From: Bacteroidia bacterium
GTDB lineage: Bacteria; Bacteroidota; Bacteroidia; Flavobacteriales; Flavobacteriaceae
DNA: 64,000 bases
Assembly: GCA_030427585.1 (NCBI GenBank)
Contig: JAUIBW010000001.1
Location: 62,001 to 126,000, forward strand
Reading direction: 5' to 3'
The notes under the pieces are model-generated. The model made no database searches. It saw nothing but the letters and a program-made list of their open reading frames with translations, and was not told the DNA's origin. A program made the position numbers and the translations under genes. Shown one piece after another: positions 51,972-61,683 of this stretch (position 1 is the stretch's first letter; each line of letters starts with the position of its first letter).

Positions 51972-54371
51972 TTAAAGTTGATTACTATTGGTTTCGTCTG
52001 CAATAATATGTTTGTATTTATTATATAAAAATGAAATAATCAAAAGAAGTACTCCTAACGCTAAGAATACAATAGTTTTGGCAATAGTTCCCATATGTGA
52101 AATATCATAGAAGAATAACTTTATAAGTGTAATTCCAAATACTATAATTGCTAAGATTCGTAGATATTTCTTTCGCTTCCATATTCCTAAAACAATGAGT
52201 AACAATGCGTAAACACCCCATAAAATACTTAATCCAAGTTTATACGTTTCTGTATAGCCCGACAGATCTAACCAATGTATTAATTCGCTGCTCACTATCC
52301 AGATTAATGTACAATGCAGTATAATTTCAAAAGCTACTTTAAAGGTTCTACCCAGAAATTCTTGCCGTACATACTTATAGAGAGTAAATAATAGACCTGC
52401 TACAAATACAAAAGAAATATATCGTATCCCGATATGAGAAAAAGCTGTTGTACTAAATTCTGTTCCTTTTAATTCTAAATAACTGTCTCTAAACTCACTT
52501 AACAAGTACAATCCTCTGGTTAAAAACACAAAAAGAGCTAACCATATAAAACTAAGAGTGATATACCCCAAAACATTATTTTTAATTTTTTTGATATTCA
52601 CAAAAGACAAAATAATTAGAAACAACATACTATAATTAATGAGCCAAATAGCTTTAAAATTTCTGGTGTCTGATAATATTGTATACTGTTCTGTACTATT
52701 AATATTTTGGGAAATGTACTGATGGTCTATATCCTGATACACCTGATTCCAATAACTATCTATTTCTATCCAAAATGTAAAGTAGGTAGTACATACCAAT
52801 AGTAATGCCAGACCTATGGTAAGCATTGTATATAACCAGGGTTGTTTTGGCCAGGGAAAAGATAGTTTTTCTTTACGATGTGTAATATAGATAAATGCAA
52901 AAGACACGATACACAATATTGATGTCATAAGATAAATATTAAACACTGGCATTAGCTTGGTTTCTGGTAGTGTTGGGCTATATCTATAGTACACCACGAT
53001 CCAATCATGTAAAAGACTAAAAAATGTTAAGCCCCACAGTGGATATGAGAGCATTTCGTATATCGGTACTTTTTTGGTTCGCCCAATCCAAAATAACAAT
53101 GCTGCTTCTCCTGCCCATAGTAGTGTAACCCAATTTCCATCTAGTTGTACAGGAAATGCAATTGTAATAAAAATCAAAACCATACCAGATACAAAATAAA
53201 ACAGGTTACGATCTGCTAGTTTTAATCTATACACGATAACACTTACTACAAAGTGGATCACTGCATTCACTAATGTAAATACACCTAATAAATCTTTACC
53301 ATATTCGTGATTATTTAACATCGAAAATCCAATGCCATAAAAGATAAACGAATTAAATAATTGCAGAATTACATCAATGACTTTAAAGCTTTCTTTTCTT
53401 CTGAGTTTGTACACCAAAAACATAAAATAGAACAGGATAAAAAAGACAGTAAGAAATATAAAACCAAGGGTAAAATGCTCTTCTATTGTATATTTATCGG
53501 CATACCACGACATAAAAATGATCCATGTGAGCAAAAAAGACGAAAAATAAAGGGGTTTCCAGTATTTTTTGATGGCAATAATAAGAACACCTATATTAAT
53601 AATCGCCATATAACTAAACAGAATTACTACTCTACCCGATCCGTCACTTAATAAAAAAGGAACTGCATAGGCTCCTACAAGTCCTATATGAGCTATAATT
53701 TGCTTATTATATTGTATTGCAGCAAAAACGGTAAATGCCGTAAATAATAGCATAAGAACAAATGTCAAAGTTTGCGGAATCAGGCCGTATAAGTCGTATG
53801 CTAAAAAAGTAATAAAATATAAAATAGCCATGGCACCGCTAACCAGTACGGCACTAAAGTTTTTATATTTTTTCTTTAGTTTCATACCAATTCCCAAAAG
53901 CCCTAATCCTGTTAAATACCCCAGTATAATCCTAGCTAATGGTCCTATTAAGTCGTGTTCTATAGTATACTTTGCCCCAATAGCAACACCAATTATAATA
54001 ATGACAATACCTATTTTATTGATGAGGTTTTCTCCAATAAATTTTTCGAGGTTAGATTTCTTTTTTGGTATATTGGTTTTGGCAATAACAGGTTTTTCTT
54101 CTTTTACTAATGCTGGTCGTACAGCTTCTGGCTTAACAGAAGAGGATGGTTCTTTGATACTTTCTTTGGTACTTTCCTTAGTAACTTTGGCTGTAGGAGA
54201 AACAAGAGTTGGGTTTTCTGTTTTTATATCAGACTGGTTGGTCGATGCTGTTTTTAGCTTATATATCTCATCTTTGAGGTCTTGTATTTGAGTCGAGAAA
54301 TCTTGTTGTCTTTTCAGTAGGATCTCGAGCTTTTCCAAAAGCTGGTGTATCTGATCTTGGTTGTTTCCCAT
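51972..54371 (-). CDS. DUF2339 polytopic membrane protein
   Basis: A 799-residue protein. The N-terminus is a cytoplasmic coiled coil (about 5-45: IHQLLEKLEILLKRQQDFST) and a Ser/Thr/Lys/Pro-rich linker, followed from about residue 118 by more than twenty hydrophobic helices. NKIGIVIIIIGVAIGAKYTI and GLGLLGIGMKLKKKYKNFS are characteristic of DUF2339. No enzymatic motif is evident. It forms an operon with the downstream DUF3999 gene. Confidence 0.9.
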   Translation of the reverse strand: MGNNQDQIHQLLEKLEILLKRQQDFSTQIQDLKDEIYKLKTASTNQSDIKTENPTLVSPTAKVTKESTKESIKEPSSSVKPEAVRPALVKEEKPVIAKTNIPKKKSNLEKFIGENLINKIGIVIIIIGVAIGAKYTIEHDLIGPLARIILGYLTGLGLLGIGMKLKKKYKNFSAVLVSGAMAILYFITFLAYDLYGLIPQTLTFVLMLLFTAFTVFAAIQYNKQIIAHIGLVGAYAVPFLLSDGSGRVVILFSYMAIINIGVLIIAIKKYWKPLYFSSFLLTWIIFMSWYADKYTIEEHFTLGFIFLTVFFILFYFMFLVYKLRRKESFKVIDVILQLFNSFIFYGIGFSMLNNHEYGKDLLGVFTLVNAVIHFVVSVIVYRLKLADRNLFYFVSGMVLIFITIAFPVQLDGNWVTLLWAGEAALLFWIGRTKKVPIYEMLSYPLWGLTFFSLLHDWIVVYYRYSPTLPETKLMPVFNIYLMTSILCIVSFAFIYITHRKEKLSFPWPKQPWLYTMLTIGLALLLVCTTYFTFWIEIDSYWNQVYQDIDHQYISQNINSTEQYTILSDTRNFKAIWLINYSMLFLIILSFVNIKKIKNNVLGYITLSFIWLALFVFLTRGLYLLSEFRDSYLELKGTEFSTTAFSHIGIRYISFVFVAGLLFTLYKYVRQEFLGRTFKVAFEIILHCTLIWIVSSELIHWLDLSGYTETYKLGLSILWGVYALLLIVLGIWKRKKYLRILAIIVFGITLIKLFFYDISHMGTIAKTIVFLALGVLLLIISFLYNKYKHIIADETNSNQL

Positions 54372-54760
54372 ATTACAATATTATTATATTTACCTAATAC
54401 TAAGTATTCCTCAAAACTCTCATAAATTAAGATACTACAAAATATAACAAGGTTATATTTAACATTATATCATCACTTCTAAGAGCAAATACTATTCATT
54501 ATATAAATTAAAACCTATTTCTTTTCAAAATCTATTTTTATTCTGTTTAGTTTTTCAAAACTAAATTTATAGTATGTACTATAGCTTGAATAATAAACAA
54601 ATATCTATAATACGTGCATTTTATAGAACACTGTTTCCCGTGAAAAATATCGTTTCTATTTCACATAAAATTACAGGATAAAAAAACATTTATTCTGAAA
54701 AGGTAAAAAGATTTTCTGAAACATCGCTATTGTAGTGCATAATCATGACTCGTTTTCAAC
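54372..54760. other. intergenic region, nothing seen
   Basis: 389 bp, strongly AT-rich, between the DUF2339 start and the stop of the sigma-factor gene. No hairpin, consensus promoter or coding frame stands out. Confidence 0.6.
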
Positions 54761-56032
54761 TTACATACGAGCAATTTTATCTTTTAGAAATTGTTTTTCT
54801 TGTTTGGACTGCGTGAGTTGTATTGCTTTTTGGTAATATGTTGTAGCTGTGTTATTATCTTCTAATCGTTGGTAGATTTCGCCTAAAGTTGCATGATATA
54901 CGTAATACTTTTCTAGTAATTTGTCGTTTTTCACATTTTCGAGTGCTGCTATTGCTTCTTTTGGACCTCTGAGTTCTAGAATAACTAGACATCGATTTAA
55001 AAAAACAATAGGATCATTAGCAATCTTTAATAAGAGCTCATAATACTCTAATATCGTTTTCCAGTTTGTATCTACATATTGCTTTGCACAGCAATGTTGA
55101 TATGCTATTGCAGCTTCAAGGTGATATGTAGAGAGTTCGCCTCCAAAAGCGGCTTGATTTAGATATTGTTCACCAGATCGTATTAATTCTGCATCCCATG
55201 TTGTACGATCCTGTTTAGAAAGCAAAATAAGCCTTCCTTCTTCTGTTAGTCTACTATTAATTCTGGAAGCATGAAAACACATTAACCCCATCAAAGCATA
55301 AACCTCGGGTAATTGTGTGCGTTTTTCAGATAAAAGAGACCTGCATAAAAACATTGCTTGACTAATCAGATCTTTGCGAATCAATTGATCGGCGTGGGTA
55401 GAATTATATCCTTCATTAAACATGAGATAGATTGCACTAAGTACCGTTTTGGTTCTAAGGTTAATTTCATTAGCAGTAGGAATTACAGGACGTATCCTAT
55501 GCTTTCTAAAATATTCTTTGGTTCTATACAACCTCTTAGAAATAGTATCTTCACTAGTAAGAAAAGATCTTGCAACTTCTTTGGTACTAAATCCACATAA
55601 TACTTTTAGGATAAATGTAATTTGATTTTCTTGTGAGGTATCGGGGTGACAGCACGCATACATCATTCCCAGGAAGTCATCTTTTATATATTGTTCCTGC
55701 CAATAGGTATCCATTGTAGTAGTTAGGGTATATCCCGAAGTTAAAAGTTGTTTTTCGGGATCAGAAAAATCAAAAATACTACTATGTTTATTACGTCTGA
55801 TAATATCTATAGCTTTATTTTTGGCTGTGCGATATAACCATGCTCTTGGGTTATCCGGTATTCTTCTAAATTTCCAGGTTTCTATAGCTTTAACCAGAGC
55901 ATCCTGTACTACATCTTCGGCTAATTCTATATTTTCGGTACCGAATATTTTAATCAATACAGCAACCATCTTTCCAGATTCTTGTCTAAAAAGATGGTTT
56001 AATGTATGATCTATGTGATCTCTATTTTCCAA
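54761..56032 (-). CDS. ECF sigma factor with C-terminal extension (YCII-linked, ECF42 type)
   Basis: A 423-residue sigma factor. Region 2 is at about 12-85 (RQESGKMVAVLIKIFG, AEDVVQDALVKAIETW, NPRAWLYRTAKNKAID) and region 4 at about 130-180 (LKVLCGFSTKEVARSFL, SEDTISKRLYRTKEYF). The remaining 230 residues are the helical DUF6596/TPR-like extension (EINLRTKTVLSAIYLMFNEG, YHLEAAIAYQHCCAK) typical of ECF42 factors, which act without a classic anti-sigma and sit next to YCII genes. Here the YCII gene is 5 bp upstream. Confidence 0.92.
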   Translation of the reverse strand: MENRDHIDHTLNHLFRQESGKMVAVLIKIFGTENIELAEDVVQDALVKAIETWKFRRIPDNPRAWLYRTAKNKAIDIIRRNKHSSIFDFSDPEKQLLTSGYTLTTTMDTYWQEQYIKDDFLGMMYACCHPDTSQENQITFILKVLCGFSTKEVARSFLTSEDTISKRLYRTKEYFRKHRIRPVIPTANEINLRTKTVLSAIYLMFNEGYNSTHADQLIRKDLISQAMFLCRSLLSEKRTQLPEVYALMGLMCFHASRINSRLTEEGRLILLSKQDRTTWDAELIRSGEQYLNQAAFGGELSTYHLEAAIAYQHCCAKQYVDTNWKTILEYYELLLKIANDPIVFLNRCLVILELRGPKEAIAALENVKNDKLLEKYYVYHATLGEIYQRLEDNNTATTYYQKAIQLTQSKQEKQFLKDKIARM

Positions 56033-56037
56033 AAAAG

Positions 56038-56382
56038 TTATTCCATTGGGTTTATTTCTCGTACTTCTACACTACAACCATACTCAAAGCTTGGGCAATC
56101 TTTAGCTATTTGGGCAGCATGATCCAAAGAATCTGCTTTAATTAGCAAATATCCTCCAACCAGTTCTTTTCCTTCTGCAAATGGGCGATCTGTTATTTTC
56201 TTGCCTCCTTCAGTAAGAGTTTTAGCTTCACTCATTAAGGGCTGGCCACCAATAAGCTGTTCTGATTTTGCTAAACTACCCATCCATTGTTGCCAATGCT
56301 GCATATGTTGTTGCATTTCTTCAGGAGAGTTATTACTATACTTATCTTCTCCTCCTCTAATAATAAACATAAATTCTTTCAT
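56038..56382 (-). CDS. YCII-related (DGPF) protein
   Basis: A 114-residue protein with the YCII fold: MKEFMFIIRGGEDKY, helix EMQQHMQHWQQWMGSLAKSE, strand IGGQPL, then GPF-like DRPFAEGKELVGGYLLIKAD and helix HAAQIAKDCPSFEYG ending VEVREI. YCII proteins co-occur with ECF42 sigma factors and are presumed to be part of their signalling; the enzymatic role is uncertain. It is followed directly by the sigma gene. Confidence 0.9.
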   Translation of the reverse strand: MKEFMFIIRGGEDKYSNNSPEEMQQHMQHWQQWMGSLAKSEQLIGGQPLMSEAKTLTEGGKKITDRPFAEGKELVGGYLLIKADSLDHAAQIAKDCPSFEYGCSVEVREINPME

Positions 56383-56598
56383 TTGTCTGTTTCTTTTATG
56401 TGGTTTATTTATTTTTTACACTTCTATGACGAATACTTTTTTGCTTTTTGGACAAGCAACATGATATTTTTTAGTAAAATGTTGTAAAAAATATTGAAAA
56501 AGGATCTTTTTAATTTAATCTTGTATTAATTTCCGGCAATTAACCCGTCTCTTTGTTAATGAAATTTACGAATAATACTCAAAATGATTAAAAAAAAA

Positions 56599-56626
56599 TA
56601 ACGAGTATATTTTTATATACTCGTTA
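56599..56626 (-). terminator. terminator of 56689-57072 gene
   Basis: TAACGAGTATAT (56599-56610) / ATATACTCGTTA (56615-56626), 4-nt loop; eight or more A before it give a T run on the minus strand. It is the only structure in the 306-bp gap 56383-56688. Confidence 0.85.
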
Positions 56627-56688
56627 CCTTTTATAAAATCTTGTTACTATGTTATTGCTTTAAAAATACATTTATATTCAGTAACCTC

Positions 56689-57072
56689 CTATTTTTCTTG
56701 AGATCTATTATACCACACTCTTTTTTTGTTTATATATAAAAAAAGAGAGATTTCTGTTACTTCATAATATATACATTCTGAATTACCTATACACACTTCG
56801 CGATCTTTTGTGTTTACAGACCATGTATTTTGTGTTGTTTTTGTTTTAGACTTTTCTATTACTGTTTTATCTGATTTGAATATAATAACAGTTTCAGGAT
56901 CATCTTTCATAACCCATTTCCCTATCAATTCTGCACCTGCAACCTGATCAATTATAATTTCTTCAAATTCTAATATTTGATTTTGCTGTATAGGCTTCGT
57001 CTTAAAACTCATTAGCATTGCGGCTAATATAATAATAGTAAAAATTACTGATATAGATTGGGGTCTTTTCAT
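56689..57072 (-). CDS. small exported lipocalin-like protein, paralogue A
   Basis: A 127-residue protein with an N-terminal hydrophobic segment (SVIFTIIILAAMLMSF) and a short beta domain: ELIGKWVMKDDPETVIIFKS, DKTVIEK, then YYEVTEISLFLYINKKRVWY. The G-K-W start and strand spacing suggest a lipocalin-like barrel. It is homologous to the next gene upstream (LIGKWVM-D-P and GTVIEKS-type segments shared). Function unknown. Confidence 0.65.
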   Translation of the reverse strand: MKRPQSISVIFTIIILAAMLMSFKTKPIQQNQILEFEEIIIDQVAGAELIGKWVMKDDPETVIIFKSDKTVIEKSKTKTTQNTWSVNTKDREVCIGNSECIYYEVTEISLFLYINKKRVWYNRSQEK

Positions 57073-57099
57073 AATTCAATTTTTTAATAAAATAAGAAT

Positions 57100-57122
57100 A
57101 TAAATTTAATGTTTTTTTTGGT
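57100..57122 (-). promoter_or_regulatory. shared upstream element, copy A
   Basis: A 23-bp stretch that matches 57622-57644 at 22 positions (minus-strand core CCAAAAAAAAC-R-TTAAATTTAT). It lies 28 bp before the start of paralogue A, and 21 bp before the start of paralogue B in its other copy. Confidence 0.6.
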
Positions 57123-57214
57123 AATCTATAGTTTTGATATTTTTTTAATATTCAAAAAGGTGATAAAATCATCAATTCTTTTATCCTGATCGCAAATTTT
57201 ATACCATTACCATA

Positions 57215-57601
57215 CTATTCTTTAAATCTGGCATAATGAAGTTTCATTTTATTCATCGTAATCACCAGCATATCTTTTCTTAACACATATTCTAAACACT
57301 TCTCTGTACCGCCTTCTACCGATGTCGCTTTTAGGCAAAGTTTACTATCTTTTAATAACCAATATCTTTTTAGAGGTTCTCCTAAGGACTTTTCTATTAC
57401 GGTTCCATCTGATCTCAACTCTATATAAGTATTAGGATCACCATCCATCACCCATTTTCCTATTAATTCTTTTGGACCTCCCTGATATACACCAGCACTT
57501 TCTTTTTTACCAATATTCTTTAGATATTCAGGGCTATTTTTAAAACTGCTAAATGTTAGCATAGCTATACTAACGATAATAAGGATTAATTTGGATTGCA
57601 T
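57215..57601 (-). CDS. small exported lipocalin-like protein, paralogue B
   Basis: A 128-residue protein started at ATG 57601 (MQSKLILIIVSIAMLTFSSF, a signal peptide) and not at the upstream in-frame ATG. The mature part reads ELIGKWVMDGDPNTYIELRS, DGTVIEKSLG, then two cysteines (CLKATSVEGGTEKC) and MLVITMNKMKLHYARFKE. It is a tandem paralogue of the gene at 56689, and the pair shares a 23-bp upstream element, so the promoter was duplicated along with the gene. Confidence 0.65.
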   Translation of the reverse strand: MQSKLILIIVSIAMLTFSSFKNSPEYLKNIGKKESAGVYQGGPKELIGKWVMDGDPNTYIELRSDGTVIEKSLGEPLKRYWLLKDSKLCLKATSVEGGTEKCLEYVLRKDMLVITMNKMKLHYARFKE

Positions 57602-57621
57602 AATTTGGGTATTTAGGTAGG

Positions 57622-57644
57622 ATAAATTTAACGTTTTTTTTGGT
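57622..57644 (-). promoter_or_regulatory. shared upstream element, copy B
   Basis: Twin of 57100-57122 with a single C/T difference; see that entry. Confidence 0.6.
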
Positions 57645-57905
57645 TTTATCCCTAATACTATGTTATTAAATATCTTTCTACGCATACAACAAACGCAATA
57701 CAATTGATGCAAAACAATACAATTTACAAGAATTCGGATTCTTATTATTAAGGTATTTTTAAAAGCCCTACACATATTCTGTTTATCCATTTTTTAGTTA
57801 AAACTTTAACAACTGTTAATAGAAAATTAATTGGAGGTAGGGTTTTATGTCTTATAAACGTTTTATTATAAAAACGCCCATAACTTATCTATTAACGTAA
57901 ATGGC

Positions 57906-57940
57906 AAAAAGGGAACACATAAGGATGGTGTTCCCTTTTT
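57906..57940. terminator. bidirectional hairpin terminator
   Basis: AAAAAGGGAACAC (57906-57918) / GTGTTCCCTTTTT (57928-57940), 9-nt loop. It lies 51 bp past the 3' end of the broken DUF1203 gene. The rest of the gap 57645-57990 holds nothing I recognise. Confidence 0.85.
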
Positions 57941-57990
57941 ATTTATAAAAAATGAAAGTTATTCTAGATATTTTAAGAGTTTCTAAAAAA

Positions 57991-58370
57991 TTACGCTCTT
58001 TCTATTTTACATACAAAACAACCTGCTTCTGCATTTCTTGCATGTAAACATACTATATCATTCTGATTATTAAATATTTATTAAAAAATCAATATCATCA
58101 TCACTTACCAGTTTTGTAAACACCATATTTTGTTTTGTATTATACCCAATTAGTAGTAAAGGAACATTTTGTTTATCTGCTTTGATTTCTGGCGAAAATT
58201 GATGATCATCATTATAAGGTTCGACTTCTTTTTTATGAACAAAAATAGGTCCTGGTTGATGGAATGCATTTTTAATTTTAAAAGGACTATAGCTAATCAA
58301 TAGTCGGGTATATTTTCCTGAATCATTTTTTTAGAGAAATACGACAAGGGCCATAACCTGTAGCTATTTT
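57991..58370 (-). pseudogene. frameshifted DUF1203 gene
   Basis: Three pieces in different frames line up as one DUF1203 protein. First, KIATGYGPCRISLK (about 58370-58333); then after a shift in a run of seven A (58326-58332), LLISYSPFKIKNAFHQPGPI and on to DDDIDFLINI (58300-58070); then after a second shift near 58070, NDIVCLHARNAEAGCFVCKI-ERA-stop (to 57991). CFVCKIERA is the typical C-terminus of this family. The N-terminus is not recognisable. Two frameshifts and no start make it a pseudogene. Confidence 0.85.
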
Positions 58371-58574
58371 TTAAACAACAGGATAATCCAAATTATTTAC
58401 TTTGGTTTCTTTGATTCATGATACATATTATTTTGTTAACAGGACAATCTTATATTTTTCATTTGTTCACTGTATGATTTAGGTTAGATAATGTAGCATA
58501 AAAATTTATTACATCATCTTAGCGTAGTAAAATTGATCAGAATTTAAAAAGTAAAGCACTCGAATCTTGCTTAG

Positions 58575-59420
58575 TTATGAATTAATTTTTGCAGCTTCCC
58601 ATCCAATTATAGCGGTCTTGCGTGTACTGCCCCAATGGTATTGTCCTAAATCGCCTGTAGATTGAATTACTCGATGACAAGGAATTAAAAACGCAACAGG
58701 ATTACTCCCTATCGCGGTTCCTACGGCTCTGGATGCTTTAGGTTTATGAATATGATTGGCTATGGTTCCATAGGTTGTTAGTCCTCCCTTTGGAATCTTG
58801 AGCAATGTTTCCCAAACTTTTAATTGAAAATCAGTTCCTTTAAGGTGTAGTTTTATTTTACTTAATTTTCTCCAATCTTTAGTAAAGATAAATAAAGCGT
58901 TTTGTTGAGACCTATCTACAATTTGAGTAAACTTTGCTTTCGGAAAACGTTGTTGTAATGTTGCAAATGTATTGTCATCATCTGCAAATGTCATATGGCA
59001 AATACCTTTTGAGGTTGAAGCTACCAACATTTTACCAAATGGGCTTTCGGCATAACTATAATTGATGTCTAGATTCTGCCCACCATTTTTGTATTCTCCG
59101 GGTGTCATTCCTTCTATTTTTATAAAAAGATCGTGTAATCTTCCCGTTCCAGAGAGTCCGGTTTCGTATGCTGCATCAAACAAAGTGGTTTGCTGATCTT
59201 TTAAAATATTTTTTGCATACTCTAAACTAGTGTATTGCAAAAACTTTTTAGGGCTCACTCCCACCCAATCTGTAAAGAGTCTTTGGAAATGAAAAGGGCT
59301 AATATGTACCTTTTCTGCAATCTCATCTAAGTTAGGTTGATCTTTAAAATTTTGCTTAATATATGTTATCGCCTCTGCAATACGATTGTAATGAAACTGA
59401 TTTTGCTCACTTATTTTCAT
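58575..59420 (-). CDS. Ada-like AraC regulator fused to O6-methylguanine-DNA methyltransferase
   Basis: A 281-residue fusion. Residues about 10-110 are an AraC helix-turn-helix pair (NLDEIAEKVHISPFHFQRLF, LFDAAYETGLSGTGRLHDLF). Residues about 120-281 are a methylguanine methyltransferase with the acceptor site LIPCHRVIQSTG and the G-x3-W-E-type helix (GTDFQLKVWETLLKIPKG). It repairs O6-methylguanine and probably regulates alkylation genes. The N-terminal zinc/phosphotriester domain of E. coli Ada is absent. Confidence 0.93.
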   Translation of the reverse strand: MKISEQNQFHYNRIAEAITYIKQNFKDQPNLDEIAEKVHISPFHFQRLFTDWVGVSPKKFLQYTSLEYAKNILKDQQTTLFDAAYETGLSGTGRLHDLFIKIEGMTPGEYKNGGQNLDINYSYAESPFGKMLVASTSKGICHMTFADDDNTFATLQQRFPKAKFTQIVDRSQQNALFIFTKDWRKLSKIKLHLKGTDFQLKVWETLLKIPKGGLTTYGTIANHIHKPKASRAVGTAIGSNPVAFLIPCHRVIQSTGDLGQYHWGSTRKTAIIGWEAAKINS

Positions 59421-59554
59421 AATACTTTAATTTTAAAAACGGTATAAAAGTATATAGCTCTAGATGGTATTAAAACCCAGAACTTGCTTATTTCAATATA
59501 GAATAAAAATAATAGTATTATATGGTTAGAAAAGTTATGAGATAATAAACTGAT

Positions 59555-60802
59555 TTAATCCATTATAAAACTAAATCCTCCTGAAAATAAACTAGAGCTA
59601 AGTCCAGAGTTACGTTCATACTGCCTAAACCGAAGGTCAATATTTTTTAAACCAAGTTTCCAGATATGGAATTTTGTGAAAATATCGGTATAACTAATAC
59701 CAAAACCATATTGATTTGCATCAAAACCAGATAAATCATAATCCGAAGTATAGAATTGCTGTGTAGACAGATGTTGGTTAAATGGTGCAAAATAATCTGC
59801 TTTTGTTTGTGTATAAAAACGATATGAAGGATATAGTGTAAATTTATCTGTAATTTTAATTGGTATTTCTATACTTGCAGTATGTGAGTTAATCCCCAAA
59901 TCATCTGTATAATATCTATAAAATGTTCGTATTATAAAAATTTCGTTAATATAATAATGTAATCTTCCTCCTATAGCTATTTTAAACCTAGAATCTGGTA
60001 ATCTTTCTACATCATCACCATATGTAAATTCTTCAATAACTACATCGGCTACATCGGCAAACTGTACACGTTGAAACGGTGTTGATAAAAGGCCTTCCTG
60101 CTGAATAAAGTCTAATGAAAGAGATCCTTGTAAACTTTTGGACAAAATTTGTGAAAATCCTAATCCAACAGAATACGAATTACGAGATTCATCATCAAAC
60201 TTCGCAAATGTAGGCTGATCCCTTAGTTCTGAAGGATATATTGCTTTCCATGTATCTAGAAACACATTAGCTTTTATGCTTAATTCTGTATTTTTTTCAT
60301 TAAAAAGCTTAGCATAACTACCGCCAAAGCCTATAGAAAAATAGTCATACTCGGTTGCAATCGCAACATTGGCAGACCACACACTATTTCGTTCATCACT
60401 ACTATGACTATAACTTCCAGATACTGTCGTTAACACATCCTTTTTTGATGCTCCGGAAGAGGCTACAAAAGGGTTTGCCGCACCATTACCATCAAAAGGA
60501 TTAACATTACTAGAAGAAGCAGATGAATATGCAGATATTCCTGCATCTATAGTTAATACATCATCATCATTTAGTGGAATAGAAACGACTATTGTTGGGG
60601 TGAGATCAGTGAGTTCTTCTGTACCTATACCTCCTGTTACCGCAGCGTTATCACCATCTTGAGTATAATAACTCATCAAAAAATCTACCTCTGCAGATTC
60701 TAATACTCTTTTTTTGTATGTTGTTGTATCATCCTGTTGTTGCTCTTGTGCGGTTACAATCACTATAGATAATAATGCTATTATTAAAGGAATTTTTCTC
60801 AA
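59555..60802 (-). CDS. DUF3570 outer-membrane protein
   Basis: A 415-residue protein with a signal peptide (MRKIPLIIALLSIVIVTAQ) and beta-barrel character throughout (alternating strands, GGRLHYYINEIFIIRTFYRYYTDD region quoted in part as IFIIRTFYRYYTDD, and C-terminal SLFSGGFSFIMD). ESAEVDFLMSYYTQDGDNAA at the N-terminus of the mature part is typical of DUF3570. These proteins sit with DUF4266 and ApbE in extracytoplasmic flavinylation-type clusters; here both are adjacent, but apbE is broken. Confidence 0.88.
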   Translation of the reverse strand: MRKIPLIIALLSIVIVTAQEQQQDDTTTYKKRVLESAEVDFLMSYYTQDGDNAAVTGGIGTEELTDLTPTIVVSIPLNDDDVLTIDAGISAYSSASSSNVNPFDGNGAANPFVASSGASKKDVLTTVSGSYSHSSDERNSVWSANVAIATEYDYFSIGFGGSYAKLFNEKNTELSIKANVFLDTWKAIYPSELRDQPTFAKFDDESRNSYSVGLGFSQILSKSLQGSLSLDFIQQEGLLSTPFQRVQFADVADVVIEEFTYGDDVERLPDSRFKIAIGGRLHYYINEIFIIRTFYRYYTDDLGINSHTASIEIPIKITDKFTLYPSYRFYTQTKADYFAPFNQHLSTQQFYTSDYDLSGFDANQYGFGISYTDIFTKFHIWKLGLKNIDLRFRQYERNSGLSSSLFSGGFSFIMD

Positions 60803-60868
60803 AGATCTTTATTTTATAAAAGTTTTTAGTATGTTTTTAAATTCTTTATTTAAGAGAAGTATCATCTC

Positions 60869-61090
60869 TTAATTGCAACCACATCCTCCTCCTGTTTTTC
60901 CTCCATTTGCTCCAGCAGCAGATTCTCTATATGCCTGAAAATTAGTTTCAAAACGATCAATTTTTTTGAGCGCTAGCTCCATATTAGGATCATTGATTTG
61001 TACTTTTTCGTATTCTTTTACAGCTACACATGAGTTAAGAGAAAGTACTAGTACTAAAAGTATTGGGATTAACTTATTTATAAAGTACAT
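60869..61090 (-). CDS. DUF4266 small lipoprotein
   Basis: A 73-residue lipoprotein: MYFINKLIPILLVLVLSLNS then C (lipobox LNSC), VKEYEKVQINDPNMEL, and a Gly-rich tail GGKTGGGCGCN with a terminal C-x-C. This is the complete form of DUF4266, always next to DUF3570. The terminal cysteines may bind metal or a cofactor; this is speculation. It is 66 bp upstream of the DUF3570 gene and just downstream of the apbE remnant. Confidence 0.88.
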   Translation of the reverse strand: MYFINKLIPILLVLVLSLNSCVAVKEYEKVQINDPNMELALKKIDRFETNFQAYRESAAGANGGKTGGGCGCN

Positions 61091-61106
61091 TTTATAAGAA
61101 TTATTG

Positions 61107-61535
61107 TTATTTATTATCTATTTTAATATAATAAGAGATATGAATATTTCTATGGTCATCAATTATAATACATTCAATCCCTGTTAATTGATTGATTCTA
61201 TTTAATCCTGTTTCAATTCTCATCACAAAAACAGAAATTACTTATACATTTACTAACTCGGCTTTTGGAGCAAAAACCGTAGTGCTTACAACACCAGTAA
61301 ATGGGTATTCTGTTCTAAAATCGATAATATGAGAATACCGTTTACCATCTAAAATTACGTATTTTTCGTAATTACCAGAAGTCACTACTGCTTTTTCTAC
61401 TATTTGGCAATAGTGCAAATGCATTATTTTTATTCAAAGGATTGGTAATTGTAACTTTCCACTCACTTCCATCGGGTTGTTTTTCCCAGGTGTTCATATC
61501 TCCAGAAGCATTTATGATTCTTGGCGAAAAATAGT
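61107..61535 (-). pseudogene. decayed apbE (FAD:protein FMN transferase)
   Basis: Minus-strand text reads RIINASGDMNTWEKQPDGSE and TITNPLNKNNAFALLP, then a one-base insertion near 61405, then IVEKAVVTSGNYEKYVILDG, KRYSHIID and GVVSTTVFAPKAEL, then an in-frame TAA (61244-61242), and the same frame continues SVFVMRIETGLNRINQLTGI to the natural stop at 61107. These are the C-terminal two thirds of ApbE, the enzyme that attaches FMN to Ser/Thr in exported proteins. The N-terminal part is gone at about 61535, beside two hairpins. Frameshift, nonsense codon and truncation leave no doubt. Confidence 0.9.
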
Positions 61536-61568
61536 AGTTTTTCGCACTTCATAGCAGCACTACGAAGT
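61524..61568. repeat. two abutting hairpins at the apbE breakpoint
   Basis: GCGAAAAA (61524-61531) / TTTTTCGC (61538-61545), then directly ACTTCATAG (61546-61554) / CTACGAAGT (61560-61568) with one mismatch. The recognisable apbE sequence stops at the first hairpin, so this may be a junction left by a small mobile or recombining element. Confidence 0.6.
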
Positions 61569-61683
61569 AAGAAAAATACAAAAATTGAGCGAAAAAGAGC
61601 ATTTTTATAGCGAATTGAAAAAAGTTTAAACCACTTCTACTACTATATAAAACACTCTACATTAAATAGTCGTTTTTTCACAA

